Assembly (NCBI GenBank): GCA_904066235.2
Contig: CAJFCV020000006.1
Coordinates: 11,842,001 to 11,906,000, forward strand
DNA: 64,000 nucleotides
Direction of reading: 5' to 3'
DNA from: Bursaphelenchus xylophilus
Lineage: Eukaryota; Nematoda; Chromadorea; Rhabditida; Aphelenchoididae
Shown one piece after another: positions 53,127 to 63,167 of this stretch. Within the stretch, counting starts at the first letter, position 1. The number at the start of each line of letters is the position of its first letter. The notes beneath the pieces are model-generated. The model was not told the origin of the DNA. It did no database searches and saw only the letters and a list, made by a program, of their open reading frames with translations. The position numbers and the translations under genes were made by a program.

Positions 53127-53990
53127 GGTTAATATATGACTAAAGTTTTCCAAAAAGTTTCAATTTCTACATAAAGATACCCTTGCCAAAAGGTTTTCCG
53201 ACCGTCCCTCCTCATTCTCCATGGTTTTTCGTTTGCAAAGATTGTTGAATATCCCGGCTGAGCCTGCAAACTATTTACGATCGTAAACTTTCAATCTTCA
53301 TTGGCTTATATTTTTTTTATACTTTTTTTCTGACAATAAAATGTTAATAAATCACTCTTAACTGTTGGCACGTTAGCATGATACGTTTAGATCTGAAATT
53401 TAGGAATAAAACTTATTAAAGTAATAAAATTCGGTCATTTGTCGCCGTCCTTGTCCGCCGGGTCAGTCGAAGAGCTCGTGGCTGAAAAAAATTTTTTGGA
53501 TTCACAGATTTGACGCTCAGATTTTAATGAAACTTGCCTTAAACTTACAAGGCAAGTACCCCAAGTGCGACGCACAGATTTTCTTCAAATTTTGCACACA
53601 CGTCGGGAATAGACTAAGTAATAGGTATGAAACTTTTCGTGCCGAACTTCGGCAAAAATTTTCTAATATCACCTTCCGTCTAAAAATCTCGGCTGTTTCT
53701 GCAAAGCGCGAGCTAGAATCCCCTTCTGAATGCAGAAGAATGTGTCATTATCTGTCTGTCTGTCCGGTCGGAGTGAAGCCAAATGATTCTCATTTTGAAA
53801 AAATTCGAGCTCAAAAATCGGTCAATTTCGGAAATTCGTGGGAAAATTCAAATTGATTGAAAAAAATCAACATTTAATTTTCAATTACAAAAAATCACTT
53901 TGGCAAAATTCGACTGAAGCGAACGGTCGAGTCCGTGATTCTTTGATCGCGGTTCCACCCCTGTCATTCCAGCGAAAGTTGAGTTTGGCA
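53127..53990. repeat. family F remnants before the Helitron
   Basis: AAGTGCGACGCACAGATTTT (~53568), GAAACTTTTCGTGCCGAACT (~53627) and GTCTAAAAATCTCGGCTGTT (~53678) are family F words. No gene; a recognisable Helitron 5' end could not be found. Confidence 0.5.
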
Positions 53991-53994
53991 GCGG

Positions 53995-54215
53995 GTATTC
54001 GTAGCTAAGGCCATAAGGATAAAGGAAAAGGATAAAAGTAAAGGAAAAGGACAAGGATAAAGGAAAAGGAAAAGGATAAAGGAAAAGGACAAGGAAAAGG
54101 AGCACAGGAAAGGCATAAAGGAAAAGAGTAATAAGGACAGGAAAATAAGGATTTTGAAAAAAGGACTTTGCTTTAAGGAAAATTGCTTTAAGGAAACTTG
54201 CTTTAAGGAAACTTG
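53995..54215. repeat. AAGGA-type minisatellite and 17-bp repeat before the Helitron ORF
   Basis: 53995-54145 is an irregular run of AAAGGAAAAGGATAAAGG units. 54170-54212 holds three copies of TTTAAGGAAACTTGC (17-base period). They directly precede the Helitron reading frame and may belong to its leader. Confidence 0.75.
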
Positions 54216-54302
54216 CTGTATCTTTCTGTATCTTTTTTCTGTATTTCGATTTCTGCTAATAAACTGTGTTGTCGATTTTTCTCTTGATTTGTTATCTTCG
54301 AA

Positions 54303-57300
54303 ATGGCCGGTAAAAGGATTAAAAGAAGTGATTCTGAGGAACGTTTAACTCTTGAGGCTAGAAAGAAGAGAAAGACTGAGCAGCAACGATCCAGACGTGC
54401 AAATCAGCGTACAATTAACGAACCAGGACCATCAAACCAAAGTCATGAGCAAAATATCGCAGAAAACGAAAAGTCTAAGCAAGAAAAAGAACGAAAAGCG
54501 CGCGCTAGACAAAATGAAACGGATGAGCAACGCAGTGAAAGATTGAAAAAAGATAGGGAAAGAAAGGCAAGAAAGAGAGCTTTGGAAAGTGTAGCGCAAG
54601 TAGAAGAACGTCGAGAACAAGACCGTGTCGCGCATGCTGAAAAAAGGGAAAACGAATCAGTTGAGGAGTATGAAATCAGATTAGAAAATGACCGTATTCG
54701 ACACGAGGAGGCAATTACTGCGGAAACTCCTGAGAGTAATCGTAATCGGTTGTTGAATAATGCAGCATCGCGCCGTAGAGCAACTGACAACCTCACCGAG
54801 GTAGAGAAACTAGCACGGATGACAATTCGAAATAAAAAAATGCGCGAAAATCGTGGTTTAGAGAGTTCAGAACAACGACAAGCTCGCCTTAATGCCGCTC
54901 AAGCTCGCCAGGTTGAAAGAAATCTGAATAATCCAGAATATTCAACAGACCTCGGCAGTATTTCCGCTCATTACATAGGTAGTTTAGACGTGAAATGTAA
55001 AAAATGTAATGCTAAACATTTTGGGGTCGAAACGCATAACGAATTTCAGTTCAGTTCTTGCTGTGAAAAGGGCAAAGTGAATATACCACCGCAGAATGAC
55101 TTTCCCGAGGATCTAAAACAGTTATTTAAAAATGGGGATAAGGTTTCAAAAGATTTCAAAGAAAATATCAGGGGCTACATGAGAGCTTTGTCTTTTGGAA
55201 GCATATTAACGACTGAAATAACGTTTAAAGGCGGAGGCCCATATACATATCGGCAACATGGCGATTTTCTTAAAAAATTTAACACCTCAGCTCATCCAGA
55301 TCCAGAACAAAAGGCAACCTATGGACAATTGTTTATGATCGAAGCTGATAAAGCAAACGGCATTAGGACTAAGATAATGGACCAATTAAATATAGATCTT
55401 TTAACGGATTTAGACAAAATTATTCGTGAACATAACCCGTTCGCCAAATCGTACATAATGCTAAAAGAGGAGGAGGAAAAGGCCGCTGCAAATTTAATAC
55501 AAAATAATGTGCCATTGCCGGAATTTAAATTGCTGTTTTGTTTGAAAGATCATTTGGATAAAAGACGGTTTAATCCACCAAGAGTTAATGAAGTTGCGGT
55601 TCTTTTCGAGCAAGGCGTAGACGGCGAAGTGCCCAGATACGAGATTTGTGTAAACGAACATGGAAAAAAATTAATTACACTAAAACAAACTCATCAAAGC
55701 GCAGAACCTTTACTTTTCACACTCTTCTATCCGACCGGTCAGTTGGGATGGCACCCCGATTACAAATGTGACAATAAAAAAATAACTTGCGCAGAGTACG
55801 TAAAATACAAGCTATATGACAGAGATGAGTCTGACTCGCCATTCTGCCCCATTCTGTACGGCGGAAAGAGCTTCCAGGAGTGGATTGTGACTCAGTATAT
55901 CAATATTGATAGAGATCGATTAGACTATATCAAAAATAATGTTAGCGAACATCTTGCTGAAAATTATGACTACCTTGAGGAATACTTAAATGAAAAATCA
56001 GCAGAGACCGGGTTGGATATAGGCAAAAAATTCGTTCTTCCATCGAGTTATATCGGATCTCCGCGTTACATGTCAAATGCTTACGATGACGCATTAACAT
56101 TGACGAAAACTTACGGAAAACCCGACCTTTTCATTACCATGACATGTAATCCAAATTGGCAAGAAATTAGTGAAAATCTCAAGGAAGGTCAAGTCGCTTC
56201 TGATAGACCCGACTTGGTGGCTAGAGTCTTTAGACTAAAATATAAATCAATGATTGAGTACATAATGAAAAGCGAAATATATGGAAAAGTAAAAGCGTAT
56301 ACCGGATCTATAGAGTTTCAAAAAAGAGGTTTACCTCATTTACATCTTTTAATAATACTTGATAACTCTACCAAATTAGATACTAAGGAGGTCATTGACA
56401 GAGTTATCAGAGCGGAAATACCCGATAAAGAGTCTGAACACCAATTATACAACATTATTGTTAAAAATAACATGCATCAATGCAAGAAGCTGAAGCAAAA
56501 TGGTGCAGTTTATAAAAAGTTTCCTTGCATTGAACACTCTGAAAAATGCAGCAAACATTTTCCTAAGGCTTTTCTTGAAGAGACGCAGGTAAAAACTGGA
56601 GGTTATGCAAACTACAGGAGACGTGACAATAATGTTAAATACACTTCTCCAGACGGCCAAATCTTGGATAACAGGCACGTAGTGTCATATACACCTCAAA
56701 TCTCACTGAAATTTAATTGCCATATAAATGTAGAGCATGTTGCTGATATTGAAGTGGTTAAGTATTTGCATAAGTACGTTTTTAAGGGGGTAGATCAGGC
56801 CTTGGTTGAGAAAGTGTCACGAGATGGTTCAGGCAAGCAATTAGTCTATGATGAAATTCAGAGATACGTAGAGTGTAGGTATTTAAGCGCGCCAGAAGCG
56901 GTATGGCGTACATTGGGGTATGAGATTATTGTCAAAAGCCATACTGTAGAGCGCTTAGAAATACATGATGAAGGAAAACAATTTGTATTTTTCAAAAAAA
57001 CTGACACTAAGGAACGCATTGAGTCGTTAAAAAGAGAAAAAAAATCAAAATTGATGGCATTCTTTGAGTTAAACCAACAAGAAAACACAAATCTTTTGTA
57101 TTCGGAAGTTTCAAAGAACTATACTTGGGATCGGAAGGGTATGAAATGGAAAAAAAGACTATCACATTTTAAAACGGTTGGCAGAATATATAATATCAAT
57201 CCGAAAAATTCCGAAGTATTTCACCTTAGACTCCTTTTGATCCGAATAAGAGGACCAAAATCGTTCGCGGATTTGAAAACAGTAAACGGGGTTTTACATT

Positions 57301-59060
57301 CTACTTATAAGGGTGCATGCTTGGCCCGCGGGTTCATTAAAGACGATGAGGACTATGTCAATGCAATGTCAGAAGCCTCATTCTTCAAAATGCCAAAACA
57401 ATTAAGATTCATGTTCTCAATGCTCTTGATACACTGTTCCCCAGTCATGCCAAATGAGTTGTATCTGAAATTCAGAAAGGATCTGTCTGAAGATTGCCTA
57501 AGAAAATTCGGTGATCCTCAAGGCTACGAAATCGCTTACAAACTGATTGAAAAAATTCTAAAAAGGAACGGAAGTAGCTTCATAAATTTTCAAATGGAAA
57601 ATGCTGCCGAAATTAGTGACGAACAGTTGGCAACTCTAGAGCTTGAAATTGAATTAGATAGCAAGAATTCGGAATTTAAAACCCAGGGTGAAAGCATGCT
57701 GAAACTGTGCAATACCGACCAAAAAAACGCAATTCAAAGCATTTTGAAATTAGTGGATGACCAAAGAGAGGGTTCAAAATGCATATTCCTTGACGGACCG
57801 GGTGGGACTGGGAAAACCTTTGTTTATAAAACAATTTACAACATTATGAAAGGCCAGAGTAAGCAGGTTTTGTGTATGGCATTTACTGGCATTGCGGCAA
57901 CATTACTTCCAGAAGGGAATACAGTTCACACCACTTTCAAATTCGGGCTAGACATTAACCATGAAACCGTAACGAAAATCAGAAAAGATTCTAAAGCTGG
58001 CTCGGACATCATAAATGCTTCAGCGTTTATAATAGATGAGGCCTCAATGATTAGTAAGCACATGTTAGAAGCGATCGACAGATCCTTGCAAGACCTCACT
58101 GGAAACAAAATTCCATTCGGCGGAAAGCTCATGCTTCTTGGCGGTGATTTTCGGCAAATTTTACCAATAAAAGAAAACGCAACTCCACAACAAACAGTTA
58201 TGTTGACTATTAAAGGCAGCAGTTTATGGAGTGAATTCAAAACCTTCAAATTATCAAAAAACATGCGTGCGGGAGAAGGAAATTTACAGTTTGCTAAAGA
58301 GATATTAGATATCGGTGAAGGAAAAGTTAACAACGAAAAAGATGAAATAAAGTTGCCAGTCAAGTGCATAATAAAACATAGCCTTATCACCGAGGTGTTT
58401 GGAAATACAATCGACGACCTAAATAAACATACTCTTACTAATCGCAGCATACTCGCGCCTTTAAACGTAGAAGTGGATGAGTTGAATGACGAAGCATTAA
58501 AAATTGTTTCCGGTGATGAACATGTATATTTTAGCAGAGACGAAATTAAAGAAGAAAACAACGAGAGATACAGGTATATGACCGAGATTTTGAATTCACT
58601 AGGAGAAGCTAATTTCCCAAAGGCTGAATTAAAATTAAAAAAGAACGCTGTTGTGATGGTTGTTCGAAATCTTGACTTAAAAGAAGGCCTATGTAACGGA
58701 ACAAGACTTAGAGTATTAGATATGAAGCCAAACGTATTAAAATGTGAGTGTTTAATGGGAGAAAAAACCGGTAAAGTTGTGTTTCTGCCCAGGATAACAC
58801 TAGAGAGTTCCAAAAATTTAATCATACCATTCTACCGGGACCAGTTCCCCATTAGACTGGCCTTTGCAATGACAATAAATAAGTCGCAAGGCCAAACCTT
58901 CGAAAAAATAGGACTCAAATTGAATAAAAGACAAGTATTCACCCACGGTCAGCTTTATGTAGCTATTTCACGGGTTCAAAATTGGGAGAGTATCAGAATT
59001 CAGAACGAGGAGGACAAAGAAGATAGTGTTATTAACATTGTCTACAAAAACGTATTGTAG
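54303..59060 (+). CDS. Helitron Rep/helicase transposase, uninterrupted
   Basis: One open frame of 1585 codons without intron. Helitrons transpose by rolling-circle replication using a protein that joins an HUH endonuclease to a Pif1-type helicase. Residues 1-~220 are Arg/Glu/Lys-rich and probably coiled or disordered. A Cys/His zinc-binding stretch (CKKCNAKHFG...CCEKG) lies at ~230-260. The Helitron-like N-terminal domain follows (~440-700). The HUH motif GLPHLHLLIIL is at ~676-686 and the catalytic tyrosine motif VVKYLHKYVFKG at ~817-828. The helicase starts near 1140 with Walker A DGPGGTGKTF (~1163-1172), Walker B FIIDEASM (~1241), and ends with the GQLYVAISRVQ motif (~1550). Key residues look intact. 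Codon use is more AT-rich than neighbouring genes, fitting a mobile origin. The 5'-TC and 3'-CTRR hairpin ends were not located. Confidence 0.95.
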   Translation: MAGKRIKRSDSEERLTLEARKKRKTEQQRSRRANQRTINEPGPSNQSHEQNIAENEKSKQEKERKARARQNETDEQRSERLKKDRERKARKRALESVAQVEERREQDRVAHAEKRENESVEEYEIRLENDRIRHEEAITAETPESNRNRLLNNAASRRRATDNLTEVEKLARMTIRNKKMRENRGLESSEQRQARLNAAQARQVERNLNNPEYSTDLGSISAHYIGSLDVKCKKCNAKHFGVETHNEFQFSSCCEKGKVNIPPQNDFPEDLKQLFKNGDKVSKDFKENIRGYMRALSFGSILTTEITFKGGGPYTYRQHGDFLKKFNTSAHPDPEQKATYGQLFMIEADKANGIRTKIMDQLNIDLLTDLDKIIREHNPFAKSYIMLKEEEEKAAANLIQNNVPLPEFKLLFCLKDHLDKRRFNPPRVNEVAVLFEQGVDGEVPRYEICVNEHGKKLITLKQTHQSAEPLLFTLFYPTGQLGWHPDYKCDNKKITCAEYVKYKLYDRDESDSPFCPILYGGKSFQEWIVTQYINIDRDRLDYIKNNVSEHLAENYDYLEEYLNEKSAETGLDIGKKFVLPSSYIGSPRYMSNAYDDALTLTKTYGKPDLFITMTCNPNWQEISENLKEGQVASDRPDLVARVFRLKYKSMIEYIMKSEIYGKVKAYTGSIEFQKRGLPHLHLLIILDNSTKLDTKEVIDRVIRAEIPDKESEHQLYNIIVKNNMHQCKKLKQNGAVYKKFPCIEHSEKCSKHFPKAFLEETQVKTGGYANYRRRDNNVKYTSPDGQILDNRHVVSYTPQISLKFNCHINVEHVADIEVVKYLHKYVFKGVDQALVEKVSRDGSGKQLVYDEIQRYVECRYLSAPEAVWRTLGYEIIVKSHTVERLEIHDEGKQFVFFKKTDTKERIESLKREKKSKLMAFFELNQQENTNLLYSEVSKNYTWDRKGMKWKKRLSHFKTVGRIYNINPKNSEVFHLRLLLIRIRGPKSFADLKTVNGVLHSTYKGACLARGFIKDDEDYVNAMSEASFFKMPKQLRFMFSMLLIHCSPVMPNELYLKFRKDLSEDCLRKFGDPQGYEIAYKLIEKILKRNGSSFINFQMENAAEISDEQLATLELEIELDSKNSEFKTQGESMLKLCNTDQKNAIQSILKLVDDQREGSKCIFLDGPGGTGKTFVYKTIYNIMKGQSKQVLCMAFTGIAATLLPEGNTVHTTFKFGLDINHETVTKIRKDSKAGSDIINASAFIIDEASMISKHMLEAIDRSLQDLTGNKIPFGGKLMLLGGDFRQILPIKENATPQQTVMLTIKGSSLWSEFKTFKLSKNMRAGEGNLQFAKEILDIGEGKVNNEKDEIKLPVKCIIKHSLITEVFGNTIDDLNKHTLTNRSILAPLNVEVDELNDEALKIVSGDEHVYFSRDEIKEENNERYRYMTEILNSLGEANFPKAELKLKKNAVVMVVRNLDLKEGLCNGTRLRVLDMKPNVLKCECLMGEKTGKVVFLPRITLESSKNLIIPFYRDQFPIRLAFAMTINKSQGQTFEKIGLKLNKRQVFTHGQLYVAISRVQNWESIRIQNEEDKEDSVINIVYKNVL

Positions 59061-59814
59061 GTAATATAAGACAATACATAGTAAGAAAGGTTTCTGCTAC
59101 TGTTGAATCTAACAGAAAGTCTTAAAAAAAATTTCTTTCCACATAAATCAACAAAAAGTTTTCAAAAAAGTTCAATTTGACATCCAGAACACAACAATTA
59201 ATCCGAATTGAAAACCACTTTTTTAGCTAACCGTCACCATTATTCATTGAAATTTATGAACACTTCGTTACAAAAAGACGGTCCAACAAATATTATCGCC
59301 TCTTACTCTCAGTTTTGAGGACATCAGGTTATTGGATGAACAGTAAATAAGAAGGACGGAATAGAACTCTATCTGCACCACCTAAAATAATTTCTGCAGT
59401 TTTTACCGTTTGAAAGATATAGAAAGCTTAAATATTCAACAATTACTATCTTTGCCGTGGTCTAACCGACTTATAATAACTAAAAATCGCACGAAACTTG
59501 GAAGTCAACAGTGACACATTCTTATCAAACAGCATGCAAAAAATCACGGCATATTTACTACTGTTCCCTAATCTGTTCACTTGGATATGCCAAAAACATA
59601 ATGTAAAAAATATTCGAGTTATTCTGGGTTAAAAGAACATTTAAAACTAAATAAATAGTTACGCTATAAAGTAAATCTTACCGATAATAATATTTTTGAA
59701 ATATTTTTTCAAAACAATTAATTTTCGTGTCATTTCGTAGAATTTTCGAAGTGTCACAAAAATATTGGAAATTTTGAGAGTTTTTTTTTCAGTAACTTTA
59801 ATTCTAATTATGAC
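59061..59814. other. spacer after the Helitron frame
   Basis: AT-rich and non-repetitive; presumably holds the Helitron 3' end, but no convincing hairpin plus CTAG/CTAA end can be singled out by eye. A TTTTTTTTTCAG acceptor (59781-59792) precedes the next ATG. Confidence 0.4.
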
Positions 59815-60609
59815 ATGGAAATGTGTGTCTCGATTCTATTTCGATCAGTAAGTTTTTACACTCTTATTTTTTTTTGTATTTTAGGTGGGGAATAAGTTGG
59901 GAGTATCCATCTCTTCTCCGTCTGCCTACATGCAAGGCGGCGACGTCTTCAGGTCTGAGAAGTCAGCATTGCGGTCAGCGAAAATGGAATACGCGATGCC
60001 ATCGCGTATTCCAATGGCTTGCAATTCATAGTAAGTTTTAATAGTTTAAAACCTTTTAGTTCTTTGATTTGTTTGATATTGAGTTGCTTCCTAATGTTTT
60101 GCTTTGGCTTTAAAAATAAAACATTTTTACTTTCAGGCGTTAAGAAGGAAGAGGATGGAGGTGCTGAAGTGATGGAACAACCCTTGAAGAAAAAGGCGTT
60201 GTTCTACAAAGTTGGAGAGAATTTCAAGACTGATAGTTGTGTTATAGCTCCAAAAACGGTGGGATTGCTGAAGGAGCATGTGAGGAGAGTTGAAGGTAAA
60301 GGTCATACTCGCTTCCCTCCAGTTCGCAATGGAATTGGATATGCTAAGGCCATCAATATCAACTTCGGATATGCTAAGGTATTATTATTCGTTTTTGTAG
60401 TTCTAATTTTTTTGTATTTTAGGTGGGCAATAAGTTGGAATGAGCCATCAATCGTGTTGGATTTCGAGTTCAATGTTGATCAATTCGAAACGAAGGGATG
60501 TTATTGGAATGGACACCTCCTACACACACCTGTGCGGGCGCCCCATGATAAAAAGGATCAAAGAACTATTAGCAAGCGATGGAAGGATGTTGCATTGACT
60601 GGACAATAG
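59815..60609 (+). pseudogene. broken or misassembled gene with a repeated exon start
   Basis: Exon-like blocks lie at 59815-59847, 59885-60030, 60137-60379 and 60423-60609, each with good splice signals, but no choice keeps phase across all of them. The third (VKKEEDGGAEVMEQPLKKKA...GHTRFPPVRNGIGYAKAIN) and fourth (FNVDQFETKGCYWNGHLLHT) read as real protein. Blocks two and four begin with nearly the same bases, GTGGGNAATAAGTTGG, after nearly the same intron end, so one is a duplication. Block two ends in a perfect palindrome. No family recognised. Probably a gene disrupted by local duplication between the Helitron and the RPA-like gene. Confidence 0.4.
59986..60012. repeat. perfect 12-bp inverted repeat, 3-bp loop
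   Basis: GGAATACGCGAT, GCC, ATCGCGTATTCC: all twelve pairs match. It lies inside an exon-like block. Confidence 0.9.
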
Positions 60610-60836
60610 AATCCATACTGATTCACCCCATGATTTTTATAAGTGATTAGTGAAATAAATTAAAAGGTAGAATTTTTTTTTTGAACCATCGTTTCACCGT
60701 GATCACACTCACAACACACTGGCCGAACATAGCGTTGATATTTGGTTTAAAACTGCAAAATTTGGTTGTTGCTTATCTTTTTTATAGACCTTTGACTTTG
60801 CCCCTCTCGAAGAGGGACATTATTTATGGGACAACC

Positions 60837-61224
60837 TACAGTAAGGGACCTGACCAGTGGCAAAAAATGTATCATTATGCATCTGGGAAGTATCAAGAAA
60901 TGTAGCAAAACACCTCCCTCTCCAAGTGAAAAAAGCTCCGATCAAACGCGTGGCAAAATGCCTCCCTCTCCAAATAAAAAACTCCGTTTTGAACTGCGCG
61001 CCCATTCTCTCACAAAAGGGGTGGGCGCGCTTTTGATTCAAATATTTTTTGGGATGCATTTTTGCGGCTGCTCTCTTTTTGAAGGAAATGACTGTTTTTC
61101 ATTTGCTTTTCAAAGCGGTGTTTTTTCTTACAATTGAGGAAAGGAGGTATTTTGCGGCATTTTGGTTCCTTCGTGGATGCAAAGTGGTACGTTTTTTTGC
61201 ATCTGGGTCAGGTCCACAGCTGTA
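60837..61224. mobile_element. family B MITE copy 10, enlarged
   Basis: TACAGTAAGGGACCTGACCAG on the left and CTGGGTCAGGTCCACAGCTGTA on the right, TA-flanked. An internal duplication of the CACCTCCCTCTCC block (60910, 60960) and an extra ~80 bases near 61050-61130 lengthen it. Confidence 0.78.
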
Positions 61225-61329
61225 GAATATTTATTGAGATTTCGGGTCCTCACAGAACTTATCGTCCTCGAAACATAAATTTCCTGTATTTAACCTCGGC
61301 ATAACATCCCGTAAAACACTCAAAAGCTC

Positions 61330-62045
61330 GATGTAGACTGAAAATGAGAGGTGACATCTCATACAATGGAAAATTTTCCTCCAATATTTAAAATGAGAGG
61401 TGTGATCTTACACGACGAAACGACCCCAAAGTATGTCTTAAATACTGTCTGACCTTCAGAAGTTGTCTGAAGTCTCTGAAAAAATGGCGGGCGTAGACTT
61501 GGGGACAACAACTTTGCGGGCAGCTAGAAGAGCCATGAGGATTCTACGGGTACGATTGGAAATCACCTAACATTTCCTTAGAACAGGAAATTCTAACGAT
61601 GGATTTGGCAGATAGATGTTACAAATTAAGTTTCCAGGAGCATAGACGGCTTGAATTCTTCGAAATTTAAAAATGACAGTTGACATCTTATACGATGAAA
61701 AATTTCTTCAAATTATTGAAAGATGACTAATACAATTGTATGATTTCTTCAAATTTTCAAAGTGAGAGTTGACATCTAATACGATAGAAATTTTCTTGAG
61801 CTGATAGGTGATTCTGCGGGGACGATTGGAAGTAAGCTAACTTTCTTACAACAGGAAATTCTAACGATTCGTCAGCCGGATGTTGCGAATTTAGTTTCCA
61901 GACGCATAAACGACCTGAATACATTTCTTCGAATTTTCAAAATGAGAGGTGACATCTTAGGCGATGGAAAATCTGCAAATTCTTAAAATGGTAGGGGTAA
62001 TACAATGAAATCATTTCTTCAAATTTTCAAAATCAGAGTTGACAT
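61330..62045. repeat. degenerate ~280-bp tandem repeat
   Basis: The word AAAATGAGAGGTGACATCT (or GAGAGTTGACATCT) recurs near 61340, 61390, 61665, 61760, 61935 and 62030. The longer stretch GATTCTNCGGGNACGATTGGAA...ACAGGAAATTCTAACGAT occurs at ~61535 and ~61810. Non-coding. Confidence 0.72.
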
Positions 62046-62204
62046 CTTATACGATGGAAAAGCATAGTGACGTGTCGGATTGCAAAAACAAAGAAATCAC
62101 CGGAAAACTTGGATAATTTGAATAAATCCATAAAAAAAATTTCAATAAAAAACTAAACATAATATAAATTTGAATAAATTGCTTCTTTCCACGTAGACCT
62201 GGGG

Positions 62205-62212
62205 TATAAAAG
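62205..62212 (+). promoter_or_regulatory. TATA box of the RPA-like gene
   Basis: TATAAAAG lies 62 bases before the ATG at 62274, with a CTCATTCGG stretch between that could hold the transcription start. No trans-splice acceptor intervenes. Confidence 0.4.
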
Positions 62213-62273
62213 TTGCCAAAACCCCACAAATCCTCATTCGGTTCCCTTCGTTTGAGCGCATCTGATCCCGAGC

Positions 62274-63167
62274 ATGGTTTCCTTGGACGGCACGTCTTCA
62301 CAGGATCTGGAACAGTATGAGTATGATGACTGTACTGTGTAAGTTTCTGATAGTATACCAGAGCGAAGTTGAAGTTGTACTCTGTATTCGCGTGTAGCAG
62401 TTAGATTAGGATAGAAAGTTAATTGTAATTGTATCAGAATTTACAGTAGGTGGTGTACTGTATTCTACCATTTTTCAGTTCCGTCAAATTGCTGTGCACT
62501 CAAGTTGGCGGGGTGAGAAGAGTGAAGGATGGAATCCCCATCTCAAACTGCCGATTCCAAACTGGGGACGGAAAATCCTTACAGATATGCGGATGGCGCT
62601 CTTTGGCTGAAACGGTGGCGGGAACGTTCAAACCAGATCATTTTTATAAGGTGAGGAAGTACATTTTTTTAATTTTTATGATTTAGATCGGCCCAGTGAC
62701 CAAATCTTCTTCCAAACGCTATGGGGATCTAACACTGGGATTCGAGTTAACGGTCCACGAGGCCACCCAAATCCAGGACCTTGGGACTTTGATTGATGAC
62801 GAAGCCGGTACTTTTGTGCCGTTAGCAGAAAGCTATCAAGTCGAAGGCAAAGTTGGTAAGCATTTTAAATATTATCGATTAACAACGACCTATTACAGTC
62901 ACCCGGGGATTCATCCAAAGCCTGCCGTTCAATTTCAAAGGAACGCTCAACTTCTCCATAGTCTTTGGTCTGCATCGCGTACCAGTCAAGTGCCCTATGA
63001 TCGAGTTTGACTCCCCACTGGAAAGAGGTGATATGGTGGAGATATCAGGGCGATATAATGGACGAAACTTTATGGCGGACACAGTCACTCCACTTGCAGA
63101 AGAACCGTTGGCTGATGGAGATCCCCAATTGGAGTCAGTGCGCCCACCACCAAGGCGCACGGCATAA
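62274..63167 (+). CDS. RPA70-like single-OB-fold protein
   Basis: Four exons: 62274-62338, 62479-62650, 62687-62855, 62899-63167; phase kept, 224 residues. The segment FKPDHFYKIGPVTKSSSKRYGDLTLGFELTVHEATQI (given here in pieces: FKPDHFYKIG, VTKSSSKRYG, FELTVHEATQI, ~70-115) follows the pattern of RPA70 DNA-binding domain A, in which a Val-Tyr-x-Ile strand, a Lys-x-Ala-Asn-Lys loop and an Asp-Tyr-Glu-Leu strand wrap single-stranded DNA. A second half (~135-205, with FNFKGTLNFSIVFG and RGDMVEISGRYNGRNF) could complete this or form another small fold. There is no zinc finger and no signal peptide. True RPA70 is about three times longer, so this is a short paralogue or mobile-element gene. It lies 3.2 kb after the Helitron on the same strand. 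Assignment to the OB-fold is moderately sure; function is inferred. Confidence 0.7.

Noticed and set aside
53881..54105. 74-codon minus ORF with FPFPLSLSFSF
   Set aside because: Translation of the AAGGA minisatellite.
57926..58825. 299-codon minus ORF
   Set aside because: Lies wholly antisense to the helicase domain of the Helitron; a shadow of that coding sequence.
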